Program-made: the position numbers and the translations under genes | Notes under the pieces: generated by a model | The model's database searches: none | The model's input: only the letters and a program-made list of their open reading frames with translations | Told to the model about the DNA's origin: nothing | Part shown: positions 9,724 to 19,071 of the stretch, piece after piece | Layout of the letters: each line of letters starts with the position of its first letter | Numbering within the stretch: position 1 is the stretch's first letter | Source: an uncultured Hungatella sp. | GTDB lineage: Bacteria; Bacillota; Clostridia; Lachnospirales; Lachnospiraceae | DNA length: 64,000 nt | Direction: 5' to 3' | Assembly (NCBI GenBank): GCA_947089145.1 | Contig: CAMUJH010000002.1 | Coordinates: forward strand, 62,001-126,000

Positions 9724-10326
9724 TCAAACACTCTCTAGCGCTTCCCCCATCATGCTTTCCATCAGATCCCATATCTCCTCCCGTCCCTGCTTGGTCTGGG
9801 CGGAAAACGGAATCAGAATATCATCTTTCTTCATCCCTAAGCCGGTTTTCACCATCTTTATGTGCTTTTGAACCTGGCTTCGGTTGATCTTGTCCAGTTT
9901 CGTGGCAATCACAATAGGCCGGAAGCCATTGTACACCACCCAGTCATACATGGTCTTGTCATTCTTAGACGGCTCGTGGCGGATATCCACCAAAAGAAAT
10001 ACTGCTTTCAGCATCTTTGATTTTTTCAGATACCGCTCAATCATTTTCCCCCACTTTTCCTTTGCCTCCACGGACACCTTTGCATACCCGTACCCAGGAA
10101 GATCCACAAGATAGACCTGGTCATTGACATGGTAAAAATTAATGGTCTGAGTCTTTCCCGGCTGGGACGACGTGCGGGCCAGGGATTTGCGGTTCATAAG
10201 CCCGTTGATTAAAGAGGACTTGCCCACATTGGACTTTCCGGCAAATGCAAACTCCGGGTGAAGGTTTGCAGGCAGGACACTGGTAATCCCGCATACCGTC
10301 TCAAGTTCTGCGCTTTTAATAATCAT
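9724..10326 (-). CDS. ysxC: Ribosome biogenesis GTPase YsxC/EngB
   Basis: Essential small GTPase that takes part in late assembly of the 50S ribosomal subunit. All GTPase motifs are present: G1 GKSNVGKSS (30-38), G3 DLPGYGYA, G4 TKLDK and a G5-like SAQ. Length is 200 residues, normal. Its ATG overlaps the lon stop codon (ATGA), so it is translationally coupled to lon, an arrangement common in Firmicutes. Confidence 0.96.
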   Translation of the reverse strand: MIIKSAELETVCGITSVLPANLHPEFAFAGKSNVGKSSLINGLMNRKSLARTSSQPGKTQTINFYHVNDQVYLVDLPGYGYAKVSVEAKEKWGKMIERYLKKSKMLKAVFLLVDIRHEPSKNDKTMYDWVVYNGFRPIVIATKLDKINRSQVQKHIKMVKTGLGMKKDDILIPFSAQTKQGREEIWDLMESMMGEALESV

Positions 10327-12641
10327 ATTTTACTTAACGCCTCCTCCAGCACCTGGGACATCTCCTTTACATAGACAATATCCAGCCCCTCTGTGATCTC
10401 CTCTGACAATTCCCCTATGTCAGGCCTGTTTTTCTCCGGCACAAGAACCTTTTTTATCCGCGCCATTTTGGCTGCCAGCACCTTCTCCTTCAGCCCGCCG
10501 ATAGGCAGCACCCTTCCTCTCAGGGTAACCTCCCCGGTCATAGCCGTCTTGGCGTCTACCGGCTTATCTGTCACTGCCGACAGCATGGCTGTAGCCATGG
10601 TGATCCCCGCAGAAGGGCCGTCTTTTGGCACGGCTCCCTCCGGTATATGCAGATGGATGTCATGATTCTCAAAAAAATCCTCTGGAACCTGATAATCTGG
10701 ACAGATAGAGCGCACATAAGTAAGGGCAATCCTGGCAGACTCTTTCATCACGTCGCCCATTTTCCCTGTCATGAGAAGTTCCCCTTTCCCAGGCATCAGA
10801 TTCACCTCGATCTGCAGGGTATCTCCGCCTGCGCTGGTCCAGGCCAGTCCCCTGGCTATGCCCACCTGATCCTCCTCGTTGGCATCCTCAAAAGAGATTT
10901 TTTCTTTTCCCAGATACTCTTCCAGATCAGATTCCGTTACCTGAAGGCCCAGTTCCTTAGATTCCAGATATTTTCTGGCTGCCTTCCTGCAGATGTCGCC
11001 GATACGCCGTTCCAGGTTCCTCACTCCGGCTTCCCTGGTGTAATTATGGATAATCTTCCTCAATGCGTCATCGCTGATAGACAGGTTCTCCTCCTTTAAC
11101 CCGTTTTTTTCCAATTGCTTCTTTATCAGATACTGTCTGGCAATATGGAATTTTTCGTTTTCCGTGTAGCTGCTGACCTCAATAATCTCCATTCGGTCCA
11201 AAAGAGGCGCCGGTATGGTCTGAGTAGTGTTTGCTGTGGCAATAAACAGAACTTTTGACAGATCAATGGGGGTTTCCACATAGTGATCCCTGAATTTTAC
11301 GTTCTGTTCCCCATCCAGCACTTCAAGAAGAGCTGACGAGACGTCTCCCTTATAGTCGCTGCTGACCTTGTCTATCTCATCCAGAAGCATTAACGGGTTG
11401 CCGACGCCTGCCTGGCGCAGTCCTTCTGCCAGACGGCCCGGCATGGCCCCAACATATGTCTTCCGATGTCCCCGGATTTCCGCCTCATCCCGTACGCCCC
11501 CCAGGCTGATGCGCACGTATTTTTTCCCCATCGCCCTTGCCACTGAACGGGCGATGGATGTCTTGCCTGTTCCAGGAGGCCCTACCAGGCATAAAACAGG
11601 CCCGCTGCTTTCCTTTGTCAGAGTCCTGACCGCCAGATATTCCAGAACCCTCTCTTTCACTTTCTCCAAACCATAGTGATCCTCCTCCAGGATTTTCCCG
11701 GCATGAATGATGTCGTTATTATCTCTGGAATATTTTTTCCAGGGCAGTTCCAGAAGCGTCTCAATATAAGTGCGCAGCACGCTGGCCTCCTGGCTGTTGG
11801 ACTGCATAGTTCGAAGGCGCTCTATTTCTTTTGAAAGCTTTTCCTTTGTCTCCTTATCCGCCTTCAGCTTCCCCGTTTTTTCCAGGTATTCGTCCGCATC
11901 ATCAGACACGCTGTCTTCACCCAGTTCTTTCCGGATAACCCGCATCTGCTCCCGAAGAACATAGTCTTTCTGGTTCTTGTCAATCTGAGCCCTGACTTTT
12001 CCCTGAAATTCCTGCTTAATCTTTCCCACCTCAATCTCAATCATCAGGCGGCGCACCAGAATCTCATACATCTCGCTCTCAGAATCCGCCTCCAGAATCT
12101 CCTGGCTCACCGTGCAGTCCCACGGAATCTCATTGGCGATCTGAGTCATAAGCTGCCCCAGTTCCTGCAGCATCATAAGATCCGGCAGCTTCTCCCTGGC
12201 TATTTTGGGATTTTGTTCTCCGTATTCAGACAGCTTGTCCTTCAGCACCCGCATCATGGCTTCCCTGGCCATGGCATCCGGCATATCCTTTTTCAAGGGC
12301 GCTGACTCCACGTCGCCTGTAAGCATGGATTCCGTTGGAGTCAGTTCCAAAAGCTGCGCTCTCTCCATTCCCTCCACCATAACCCTGATAATGCCGCCAG
12401 GCAGTTTTATCAGCTGCCTTACCTCCGCAATGGTCCCCATCTCCCACAGTTCCTCCTGGGACGGGTCCGTCACATCCGGCGACTTCTGGCCAACCAGAAA
12501 AAGCTTCTGATCCGTAACCATGGCGGCCTCCAGGGCAGCAATGGATTTTTTCCTGCTGATGTCAAAATATCTTGTGGAGTTGGGAAGTATTGTCATTCCC
12601 CTCAAAGCAATGACAGGAATAATCTTCATATTCTCTCCCAT
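10323..12641 (-). CDS. lon: ATP-dependent protease Lon
   Basis: Cytoplasmic AAA+ serine protease that degrades misfolded and regulatory proteins. It has the N-terminal LON substrate domain (1-200), Walker A GPPGTGKT (354-361), Walker B LLDEIDK, and a C-terminal protease domain with the Ser-Lys dyad (GPSAG, S677; GGLKEK, K718). At 772 residues it is a standard LonA. The start is ambiguous between 12641 (GAGGG, spacing 7) and the Met four codons later (12629). It is transcribed toward ysxC and the MATE gene. A terminator separates it from clpX. Confidence 0.97.
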   Translation of the reverse strand: MGENMKIIPVIALRGMTILPNSTRYFDISRKKSIAALEAAMVTDQKLFLVGQKSPDVTDPSQEELWEMGTIAEVRQLIKLPGGIIRVMVEGMERAQLLELTPTESMLTGDVESAPLKKDMPDAMAREAMMRVLKDKLSEYGEQNPKIAREKLPDLMMLQELGQLMTQIANEIPWDCTVSQEILEADSESEMYEILVRRLMIEIEVGKIKQEFQGKVRAQIDKNQKDYVLREQMRVIRKELGEDSVSDDADEYLEKTGKLKADKETKEKLSKEIERLRTMQSNSQEASVLRTYIETLLELPWKKYSRDNNDIIHAGKILEEDHYGLEKVKERVLEYLAVRTLTKESSGPVLCLVGPPGTGKTSIARSVARAMGKKYVRISLGGVRDEAEIRGHRKTYVGAMPGRLAEGLRQAGVGNPLMLLDEIDKVSSDYKGDVSSALLEVLDGEQNVKFRDHYVETPIDLSKVLFIATANTTQTIPAPLLDRMEIIEVSSYTENEKFHIARQYLIKKQLEKNGLKEENLSISDDALRKIIHNYTREAGVRNLERRIGDICRKAARKYLESKELGLQVTESDLEEYLGKEKISFEDANEEDQVGIARGLAWTSAGGDTLQIEVNLMPGKGELLMTGKMGDVMKESARIALTYVRSICPDYQVPEDFFENHDIHLHIPEGAVPKDGPSAGITMATAMLSAVTDKPVDAKTAMTGEVTLRGRVLPIGGLKEKVLAAKMARIKKVLVPEKNRPDIGELSEEITEGLDIVYVKEMSQVLEEALSKI

Positions 12642-12754
12642 CCTGATTCCCTCTTTCTCTGTATAATGGTTACTGTTTACCGGACACAGCTTTCTGATGA
12701 TTTAAGTAAGCCTGCATGGCATGCCATTTAATCGGCGGCGGGATCTTTAAAGTA

Positions 12755-12782
12755 AAGAAAATGGGAGCAGAAGCTCCCATCC
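12755..12782 (-). terminator. Intrinsic terminator after clpX
   Basis: Perfect 8-base stem ATGGGAGC (12761-12768) with GCTCCCAT (12773-12780), loop of 4, followed on the minus strand by TTTTC/TTT. It lies just downstream of the clpX stop and separates clpX from lon. Confidence 0.8.
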
Positions 12783-12799
12783 TGTTCCCCAGTCCGCGT

Positions 12800-14101
12800 C
12801 TATGCGATCTCTCCCGGCCTGTCTTTCTTAAATCGTTGGCCTAAAGTCTTCTTAGGCACTGCCATATCCCGGTAAACAAGCTCCGGTTCCCCGGACTTTT
12901 CCACCACGTCTTTGGTAATGGTGCAGATGCCTATAGTATTGTCAGAAGGCACTTCATACATCAGATCCATCATGGTAGCTTCCATAATGGACCGCAGCCC
13001 TCTGGCTCCCGTCTTGCGCTCCATTGCCAGCTTTGCCATGGCCCGCAGGGCATCCTCCTGAAACTCCAGTTTCACATCATCCATCTCAAACAGCTTCTGA
13101 TACTGCTTTACCAGGGCATTTTTCGGCTCTCTCAGGATTCGAAGCAGCGCATCCTCAGACAAAAGCTCCAGCGATACCGTTATGGGCACACGGCCGATAA
13201 ACTCCGGAATCAGACCGAACTTAATCAGATCCTGAGGCTCCACCTGCTTCAAAAGCTTATCAATATCGGTTGACTTTTTATCCACAACCTCCGCATTAAA
13301 GCCAATGGAACCTTTGCTGGTCCGGTTCTCAATGATTTTCTCCAAGCCGTCGAAAGCGCCTCCGCAGATAAACAGAATATTGGTAGTATCAATCTGCAGC
13401 AGCTCCTGGTGGGGATGCTTTCTTCCTCCCTGAGGCGGGACGCTTGCCACGGTTCCCTCCAGAATTTTCAAAAGCGCCTGCTGAACGCCCTCACCGGACA
13501 CGTCTCTGGTAATGGATACGTTTTCCGACTTTTTGGTAATCTTGTCAATCTCATCAATATAGATAATCCCGTACTCTGCCTTATGGATATCATAGTCAGC
13601 CGCCTGAATCAGCTTCAAAAGAATGTTCTCCACGTCTTCGCCTACATATCCCGCCTCTGTCAGCGCCGTGGCGTCGGCAATGGCAAAAGGCACATTGAGA
13701 ATCTTCGCCAGAGTCTGAGCCAGATACGTCTTGCCGGAGCCTGTAGGCCCCAGCAGAAGAATATTGCTCTTCTGCACATCTATATCCATGTTCTTTCTGG
13801 AAGTAATCCTCTTATAATGGTTATAAACCGCCACAGACAGTACCTTTTTTGCCTGATCCTGCCCGATTACGTATTCGTCCAGAAACTTCTTAACTTCCTT
13901 TGGCTTTAACAGGTTGATCTCCCCGAATTCTTCGCTGACCTGCTCCTGGCCGTCCAGCTCTTCCTCCAGAATCTCTGCGCACAAGTCAATGCACTCGTCG
14001 CAGATAAAGACATTGTTAGAGCCTGCGATGAGCTTTCTCACCTGGTCCTGGGTTTTTCCGCAGAAAGAGCAGCGGATTTTGTCCTCCATCCTGCCCGGCA
14101 T
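12800..14101 (-). CDS. clpX: ATP-dependent Clp protease ATP-binding subunit ClpX
   Basis: AAA+ unfoldase that recognises substrates and feeds them to ClpP. The N-terminal zinc-binding domain has four cysteines (C11, C14, C34, C37 in CSFCGK and CDEC). The AAA module has Walker [16 protein letters not shown], Walker [11 protein letters not shown], an IGF-like ClpP-docking loop (GSIGFNAE), and a C-terminal sensor-2 [10 protein letters not shown]. Start chosen at 14101 (MPGRMEDK), preceded by GAGGTGG at 4 bases; an ATG eight codons upstream at 14125 is the alternative. clpP lies 69 bases upstream, so clpP-clpX is probably one unit. Confidence 0.96.
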   Translation of the reverse strand: MPGRMEDKIRCSFCGKTQDQVRKLIAGSNNVFICDECIDLCAEILEEELDGQEQVSEEFGEINLLKPKEVKKFLDEYVIGQDQAKKVLSVAVYNHYKRITSRKNMDIDVQKSNILLLGPTGSGKTYLAQTLAKILNVPFAIADATALTEAGYVGEDVENILLKLIQAADYDIHKAEYGIIYIDEIDKITKKSENVSITRDVSGEGVQQALLKILEGTVASVPPQGGRKHPHQELLQIDTTNILFICGGAFDGLEKIIENRTSKGSIGFNAEVVDKKSTDIDKLLKQVEPQDLIKFGLIPEFIGRVPITVSLELLSEDALLRILREPKNALVKQYQKLFEMDDVKLEFQEDALRAMAKLAMERKTGARGLRSIMEATMMDLMYEVPSDNTIGICTITKDVVEKSGEPELVYRDMAVPKKTLGQRFKKDRPGEIA

Positions 14102-14170
14102 ATTTCCACCTCGATTCCTAATCATATTCTCTGTTGCTCCCCGTTAACTGTATGATAGTTTTCCCAACTG

Positions 14171-14752
14171 TTAATGTTTCTCAAGTATCCCGTCAATAAG
14201 CCCGTACTCCTTGGCTTCCTGGGCGCTCATGTAATTATCCCGCTCCGTGTCCCGCTCAATGACCTCAATAGGCTGACCCGTATTGGCAGCCAGAATCTCG
14301 TTCAGCTTCTTTCTCGTCTTTAAAATATTCTCTGCGGCAATCTGAATCTCTGTTGCCTGTCCCTTGGCGCCGCCTGAAGGCTGATGAATCATCACCTCCG
14401 CATTGGGGAGGGCAAACCGTTTCCCTTTGGCGCCGCCTGACAGGAGGAATGCGCCCATGCTGGCTGCCATGCCCATGCACACCGTGGACACGTCGCATTT
14501 AATGTAGTTCATCGTATCGTAGATTGCCATTCCAGCCGTCACGGACCCGCCGGGGCTGTTAATATACAGGTTTATATCCTTGGTAGGATCTTCTGACTCC
14601 AGAAACAGCAGCTGCGCCACCACAAGGCTTGCAGTTACATCGTTAACCTCCTCACCCAAAAAGATGATCCTCTCCTTTAAAAGGCGCGAATAGATATCAT
14701 AGGAACGTTCCCCTCTGCTGGTCTGTTCAATGACATATGGTACTAAACTCAT
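14171..14752 (-). CDS. clpP: ATP-dependent Clp protease proteolytic subunit
   Basis: Serine peptidase forming the 14-mer chamber used by ClpX and ClpC, both encoded in this window. The catalytic triad is S98 ([10 protein letters not shown]), H123 (MIHQPSGG) and D172 (ERDNYMSA). Length is 193 residues with [20 protein letters not shown] as the classic N-terminus. An ATG 13 codons upstream is in frame, but GGAGG 8 bases before 14752 supports the shorter form. Confidence 0.97.
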   Translation of the reverse strand: MSLVPYVIEQTSRGERSYDIYSRLLKERIIFLGEEVNDVTASLVVAQLLFLESEDPTKDINLYINSPGGSVTAGMAIYDTMNYIKCDVSTVCMGMAASMGAFLLSGGAKGKRFALPNAEVMIHQPSGGAKGQATEIQIAAENILKTRKKLNEILAANTGQPIEVIERDTERDNYMSAQEAKEYGLIDGILEKH

Positions 14753-14914
14753 CTCTGCTCCCTCCAGTCTTAGCCGCATCTTACTTTTCATCCTATTCCT
14801 GCGGCTGGTTTTTTAGAAATTATGTTCCCGCAGTTTCTTCAAAACGCTGCCGGAAAACCGTCCCCGGCATTTTTCATAATGCAGGCAAAATGCATCCCGA
14901 AAGCCTTCCTGTAA

Positions 14915-14941
14915 ACAGAAAATGCGTCTATGACGCATTTT
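14915..14941 (-). terminator. Intrinsic terminator after tig
   Basis: Perfect 10-base inverted repeat AAAATGCGTC (14919-14928) and GACGCATTTT (14932-14941) with a 3-base loop, downstream of the trigger factor stop on the minus strand; the U-rich run is part of the arm. The same palindrome reads well on both strands. The rest of the 254-base gap between tig and clpP should hold the clpP promoter, which I could not place with confidence. Confidence 0.75.
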
Positions 14942-15006
14942 CCCCTATCGAAACAATCACAAAAAGAATCATCAGGAAGCGGCTCTCTGGAATGCTCTTC
15001 CTTGGC

Positions 15007-16293
15007 TTATACTAATTTAGCCTCTGCCACCAAAAAGTCAACGGCTTCCTGAACTGCCAGGTCTTCCTTCATCTGATCCAAGCCTGCCTGACCCATGCGC
15101 GCCCTTACCTGATCTGCCTCCATGGCATAGGTCTTGGCCATTTTCTGAATCTCTTCCTCCAGTCTTTCCTCAGATACCTGAATGTTTTCCGCCTTTACCA
15201 CTGCCTCCAGAACCAGTCTGGTGCGGATGCTTCTCTCGGCCTGAGGCCTTGTCTGGTTTTTCAGCGTCTCCACGGTCATGCCGGTATACTGCATGTACTG
15301 GCTTAAAGACATGCCCTGGCTCTGCATCCTGCGGGCGGAATCATTGATCATGGTCTGAACCTGGGCTTCCACCATGGGCTCCGGGATGTCCATGGCAGCA
15401 TTTTCAACTACCTTGTCCACTACCCGGTTCTCATTCTCTGTGGCTGCCTGTCTTTCCTTAGTCTCTAACAGTTTCGCCCTGATATCGGTCTTGTATTCAT
15501 CCAGAGTCTCAAAATCGGAAACTTCCTCGGCAAACTCATCGTTTAACTCAGGAAGCTCCTTCTCCTTTATCTCTTTCACCGTAACCTTAAACATAGCCGG
15601 TTTCCCTGCCACTTCCTTGGCATGGTACTCCTCGGGGAACGTTACGTTTACTTCGCACTCCTCCCCGATATTCTTTCCGATAAGCTGCTCTTCAAACGTG
15701 TCAATAAACGTATGGGAACCGATCTTCAGCTCATAGCCCTCAGCCTTGCCGCCGTCAAAGGTCTTGCCGTCCACAAAGCCCTCAAAGTCAATTACCGTCT
15801 CGTCGCCATCTGCCACCGGCCTGTCTTCCACGGCAAGCATCCTGGCATTCTGGTTCTGGACCCTCTTTAATTCCCTCTCCACGTCTTCGTCCGTCACTTC
15901 CGCCTTGGCTCTCTCCACCTCGATGCCCTTGTACTCGCCCAAAGTCACCTCCGGCTTCACAGCCACTGTGGCAGTATAGATAAACGGCTTGCCTTTTCCG
16001 ATCTGAACAATATCTACCTCCGGCCTGGAAACAATATCCAGCCCGCTTTCGTCCATGGCATCCCCGTATGTGGCATCCATGACGATGTTTGCAGCATCCT
16101 CATAAAGCATCTCCAGGCCATACATCTTTTCGACCATGGCAAGGGGAGCTTTGCCCTTGCGGAATCCGGGAATGGAGAAACGTCCCTTATTTTTGTCATA
16201 TGCTTTCTTGATCGCATCTTCAAACTGCTCGGCCGGAGCCTCTATGGTAAGCTTCGCCATGTTCTTCTCTAAATTCTCTACCTGTAAACTCAT
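15007..16293 (-). CDS. tig: Trigger factor (ribosome-associated chaperone, peptidyl-prolyl isomerase)
   Basis: Chaperone that meets nascent chains at the ribosome exit tunnel. The ribosome-binding signature GFRKGKAP is at 43-50, the FKBP-type domain spans about 150-245 (DETVIDFEGFVDGKTFDGG...), and the rest is the helical C-terminal chaperone cradle. Length is 428 residues, normal. AAGGAGG precedes the ATG by 10 bases. The tig-clpP-clpX-lon order is the standard Firmicute proteostasis cluster, here with separate promoters and terminators. Confidence 0.97.
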   Translation of the reverse strand: MSLQVENLEKNMAKLTIEAPAEQFEDAIKKAYDKNKGRFSIPGFRKGKAPLAMVEKMYGLEMLYEDAANIVMDATYGDAMDESGLDIVSRPEVDIVQIGKGKPFIYTATVAVKPEVTLGEYKGIEVERAKAEVTDEDVERELKRVQNQNARMLAVEDRPVADGDETVIDFEGFVDGKTFDGGKAEGYELKIGSHTFIDTFEEQLIGKNIGEECEVNVTFPEEYHAKEVAGKPAMFKVTVKEIKEKELPELNDEFAEEVSDFETLDEYKTDIRAKLLETKERQAATENENRVVDKVVENAAMDIPEPMVEAQVQTMINDSARRMQSQGMSLSQYMQYTGMTVETLKNQTRPQAERSIRTRLVLEAVVKAENIQVSEERLEEEIQKMAKTYAMEADQVRARMGQAGLDQMKEDLAVQEAVDFLVAEAKLV

Positions 16294-16360
16294 GTTATGG
16301 GTTCCTCCTTAATCTATATGTGAACCGCCTTGTCCGCTGGGCGTTACACTTCAATTTAGC

Positions 16361-16389
16361 ATTATAGCATAGGTTTTCGGGAAATACAA
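16361..16389 (-). promoter_or_regulatory. Promoter of tig
   Basis: TTGTAT (16384-16389), 17-base spacer, TATAAT (16361-16366); about 65 bases before the tig start codon. Good vegetative sigma-factor match. Confidence 0.75.
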
Positions 16390-16439
16390 GAAGCACTTCC
16401 CCTTAGAAACGGGAATTTATGTTACGGTTTCCTCAAGCT

Positions 16440-18002
16440 TTACATCAGCGGGGCAATCAGGCGCAGCCCCTGCCCTGCCAGCTTCTGGTAAAACGGATAC
16501 GCCCTGCAGGTTTCTTCTGTAATCTCCATGCATTTGTCCAGAGTTGCCTTAAAATCTCTTTCCACGTCAGCCACTGCCGGATTCCGGTATATATAGGCTG
16601 CACACTCAAAATGATGGTACAGGCTTCTGAAATCCAGGTTAATGGTTCCCACCACCGCCTTCTCATCATCGCTGACAAACACTTTGGCATGGACAAATCC
16701 CGGCGTATACTCATAGATCTTCACCCCGCCGTCCAAAAGCTCCTGATAATACGTATGGGCCAGGAAGAAGGCATACTTTTTATCCGGAATATGAGGCATG
16801 ATAATCACCACCTCCACTCCTCTCTTTGCGGCAAACACCAGGGCATTGAGGGTTTCATCATCCAGTATCAGATAAGGCGTCATAATATGTACATATGTTT
16901 TCGCCTGACTGAGAATATCCATATACACATATTTTCCCACCGGCTCATGATCCAGAGGCGAGTCCCCGTAAGGCATTACAAACCCTTCTCCCCCCGGCTC
17001 CCTTCCCATGGAACCCTTTGTGTCTCTCAGATACTTTTCACAGGATATCTGCGTCCGTTCCCAGATATTCCACATCTGCAGAAACATGATTGTAAAGCTT
17101 TTTACCGCATCCCCTTTCAGCATCACCGCCGTGTCTTTCCAGTATCCGAATCGTTTCCGCACATTAATATACTCGTCTGCCAGGTTCACGCCTCCTGTAA
17201 AAGCCGTGTGGCCGTCAATGACCACGATCTTCCTGTGATCCCGGTTATTATGAACCGTAGACAGCATGGGCTTTATGGGCGAAAACGCATGGCAGTGGAT
17301 ACCCTTCTTCTCCATCTGCTTCGGATACTTGTAGGGAAGCAGCATCAGGGAGCACATTCCGTCATACATAAACCGGACCTCAACGCCCTCCTTTGCCTTC
17401 TGTTCCAGAATCTCCAGAATGGAATCCCACATAACGCCCCGCTCAACAATAAAATATTCCAGAAAAATAAACTCTTTCGCCTGGCGGAGTTCTTCCTTCA
17501 GCCGCTCAAATTTCTTCTCCCCGCTTGGAAAATAGGTGACGCTGGTATTGTCATATACCGGAAATCCGCCCCACCTGGACACATACCCGGCCAGGCTGCC
17601 TGCCCGCATGTCTTCGCCGCAAAGCCTCTCCTCCACCCTATTATCCTGTCTCAGATAATCTGCCGTCTCTTTTACAAGCCTGTTTGCCCTGTCAGTAATA
17701 AACCGGCTTCCCCAATCCACTTTTGTCAGAATATAAAACAGTACGCCAAACACCGGGAACGCCAGAACAGGAATGATCCATCCCAGCTTAAAGCTGGGAT
17801 TATCTCTTTCATTAATAATATAAATACAGGTAACTCCCCCGAGCAGAATAAATCCCGCATAAAAATAGAGGGAGTATTCGCTGAGCCATTTGATAACGCT
17901 GAATAAGATGCCAATCTGTATCAGAAGAAACAGTACCACATAAGCCGTCCGTCCAAATACGATCCGCAGCAGTCCCCTCAGTTTTCTTTGGTATTCCTTC
18001 AT
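16440..18002 (-). CDS. cls: Cardiolipin synthase (PLD family)
   Basis: Membrane enzyme that joins two phosphatidylglycerol molecules to cardiolipin and glycerol. Two or three N-terminal hydrophobic segments (about 19-65 and 72-92) are followed by two phospholipase-D HKD motifs: H256-K258-D263 (RDHRKIVVID) and H438-K440-D445 (VHAKVFVSDD). Length of 520 residues is normal for bacterial Cls. AAGGAGG is 11 bases before the ATG. It is read from a promoter embedded in the hairpin that ends ribU (see 18011-18079). A 495-codon open frame on the opposite strand (16419-17906) is a shadow of this gene. Confidence 0.95.
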   Translation of the reverse strand: MKEYQRKLRGLLRIVFGRTAYVVLFLLIQIGILFSVIKWLSEYSLYFYAGFILLGGVTCIYIINERDNPSFKLGWIIPVLAFPVFGVLFYILTKVDWGSRFITDRANRLVKETADYLRQDNRVEERLCGEDMRAGSLAGYVSRWGGFPVYDNTSVTYFPSGEKKFERLKEELRQAKEFIFLEYFIVERGVMWDSILEILEQKAKEGVEVRFMYDGMCSLMLLPYKYPKQMEKKGIHCHAFSPIKPMLSTVHNNRDHRKIVVIDGHTAFTGGVNLADEYINVRKRFGYWKDTAVMLKGDAVKSFTIMFLQMWNIWERTQISCEKYLRDTKGSMGREPGGEGFVMPYGDSPLDHEPVGKYVYMDILSQAKTYVHIMTPYLILDDETLNALVFAAKRGVEVVIIMPHIPDKKYAFFLAHTYYQELLDGGVKIYEYTPGFVHAKVFVSDDEKAVVGTINLDFRSLYHHFECAAYIYRNPAVADVERDFKATLDKCMEITEETCRAYPFYQKLAGQGLRLIAPLM

Positions 18003-18010
18003 ATATAAAA

Positions 18011-18079
18011 ATGCCTCCTTGCTTGTCAGTATCCGTTTATTTTAACTCAAAATCCGGACAATGACAAGCAGGAAGGCAT
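18011..18079 (-). terminator. Long hairpin ending ribU, containing the cls promoter and ribosome site
   Basis: The arms are ATGCCTTCCTGCTTGTCA (minus strand, 18079-18062) and TGACAAGCAAGGAGGCAT (18028-18011). They pair over 18 positions with one mismatch and one G-U pair, and the 3' arm runs into TTTTTATAT. This fits an intrinsic terminator for ribU with a 33-base loop. The 3' arm contains the AAGGAGG ribosome site of cls, and the loop holds the cls promoter -10. Confidence 0.65.
18039..18067 (-). promoter_or_regulatory. Promoter of cls
   Basis: TTGTCA (18062-18067), 17-base spacer, TAAAAT (18039-18044), each one base from consensus. The -35 lies in the 5' arm of the ribU terminator hairpin, so a transcript starting here lacks that arm and leaves the cls ribosome site unpaired. 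Confidence 0.7.
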
Positions 18080-18096
18080 CTCCTGTTTATTTTTCC

Positions 18097-18693
18097 CTAT
18101 CTATGGATGATCACGCTGATCCTCTTGTACACCAGCGCCGTTATCAGGGATACCAGCGCCCCCTTTACCAGGTTAAACGGCGCCACGGCAAAAAGGACAA
18201 AAGTCCACACGCTGCCAATGGCCGGATTTATGGCGGCTCCCGCCTCTAAAATAGACTCCAGAGGCATAAAGTTAGAATAGAACGGAAGCATTACCACCGC
18301 ATTCAGCACCGCACCTACAGTAGCCATACAGACAGTCCCCACCGCCATGCCGGCAATTGCGCCTTTCTTGGTTTTCCTGAACTTATAAATAAGCCCTGCC
18401 GGCAGAATCAGGGCGCAGCCAATGCAGATATTGGCAAATTCCCCAACAAAGCCTGTGGAGGTAGGCTTTAGCACCAGCTTCACCAGGATCTTCACCACCT
18501 CCGTAATAACGCCTGCCAAAGGCCCCATGGCAAAAGTCCCCACCAGGACCGGGATCTCGCTTAGATCCAGCCCGTAAAACGACGGCGCAATAAACGGCAG
18601 CGGAAATTCAAACAGCATCAGCACTCCGCCAATAGCCCCGAACATTCCCATCAGCACCACATTCTTTACCTGAAACAGTTTCTTCGTATCCAT
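18097..18693 (-). CDS. ribU: Riboflavin ECF transporter S component RibU
   Basis: Substrate-binding membrane subunit of an energy-coupling-factor vitamin transporter; it imports riboflavin with the shared EcfAA'T module, which is not in this window. The product has about six hydrophobic helices in 198 residues, with the S-component pattern VVLMGMFGAIGGVLMLFEF near the N-terminus. The call is strengthened by the FMN riboswitch immediately upstream. The frame extends further upstream, but that would begin inside the riboswitch terminator; GAGAGG before the ATG at 18693 supports this start. Confidence 0.92.
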   Translation of the reverse strand: MDTKKLFQVKNVVLMGMFGAIGGVLMLFEFPLPFIAPSFYGLDLSEIPVLVGTFAMGPLAGVITEVVKILVKLVLKPTSTGFVGEFANICIGCALILPAGLIYKFRKTKKGAIAGMAVGTVCMATVGAVLNAVVMLPFYSNFMPLESILEAGAAINPAIGSVWTFVLFAVAPFNLVKGALVSLITALVYKRISVIIHR

Positions 18694-18800
18694 CTTCCCA
18701 TCCTCTCCTGCGGCATTATCGCCTGTTATCTTTCTTTTGGCTCTGGAGCGTGTTTGAAAATTCATTCCCGCAAGACAGTGCCTGCAGTTATCCAAAAGCT

Positions 18801-18833
18801 AAAAAGCCCCGAATATCCAGTGATATCCGGGGC
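18801..18833 (-). terminator. Riboswitch-controlled terminator before ribU
   Basis: GCCCCGGATATC...GGATATTCGGGGC stem with a 3-base loop, followed on the minus strand by TTTTT. It lies between the FMN aptamer and ribU, so FMN binding probably stops transcription here. Confidence 0.85.
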
Positions 18834-18874
18834 AGTCATCTGCAGAATCCGCTTGTTCCATAAAACGTATCATC

Positions 18875-18982
18875 TCTTCTCTCATCCAGACTATACTGTC
18901 GGTTTTGGAATTGCACCAAATCAACCGCAATGCGGCTCGCGGACTTTTACCGCCGGTGGAGAATTTCACTCCGCCCCGAAGA
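18875..18982 (-). promoter_or_regulatory. FMN riboswitch (RFN element)
   Basis: All hallmark segments of the RFN aptamer are present on the minus strand in order: TCTTCGGGGCGGAGTGAAAT, the CCACCGGCGGTAAAAG helix, GTCCGCGAGC, GGTGCAATTCC, ACCGACAGTATAGTCTGGAT and the closing GAGAGAAGA. The P1 helix pairs 18978-18982 with 18875-18879. With the downstream terminator it should switch off ribU when FMN is plentiful. Confidence 0.97.
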
Positions 18983-19004
18983 CCTATCTTGTTTTCACAG
19001 GGGT

Positions 19005-19033
19005 ATTATATAACCATCTCGGTAAAAATGCAA
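19005..19033 (-). promoter_or_regulatory. Promoter of the FMN riboswitch-ribU transcript
   Basis: TTGCAT (19028-19033), 17-base spacer, TATAAT (19005-19010), about 20 bases before the aptamer. Host sequence is therefore intact up to at least 19033, and the accessory island begins between here and 19072. Confidence 0.85.
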
Positions 19034-19071
19034 CTGTTTTCGGATTGCTCCGGCAGTTTCATATTTCCTAA

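Noticed and set aside
16419-17906. 495-codon open frame on the plus strand
   Set aside because: It lies wholly antisense to cls, whose HKD motifs and ribosome site are clear; the antisense product has no recognisable domain.
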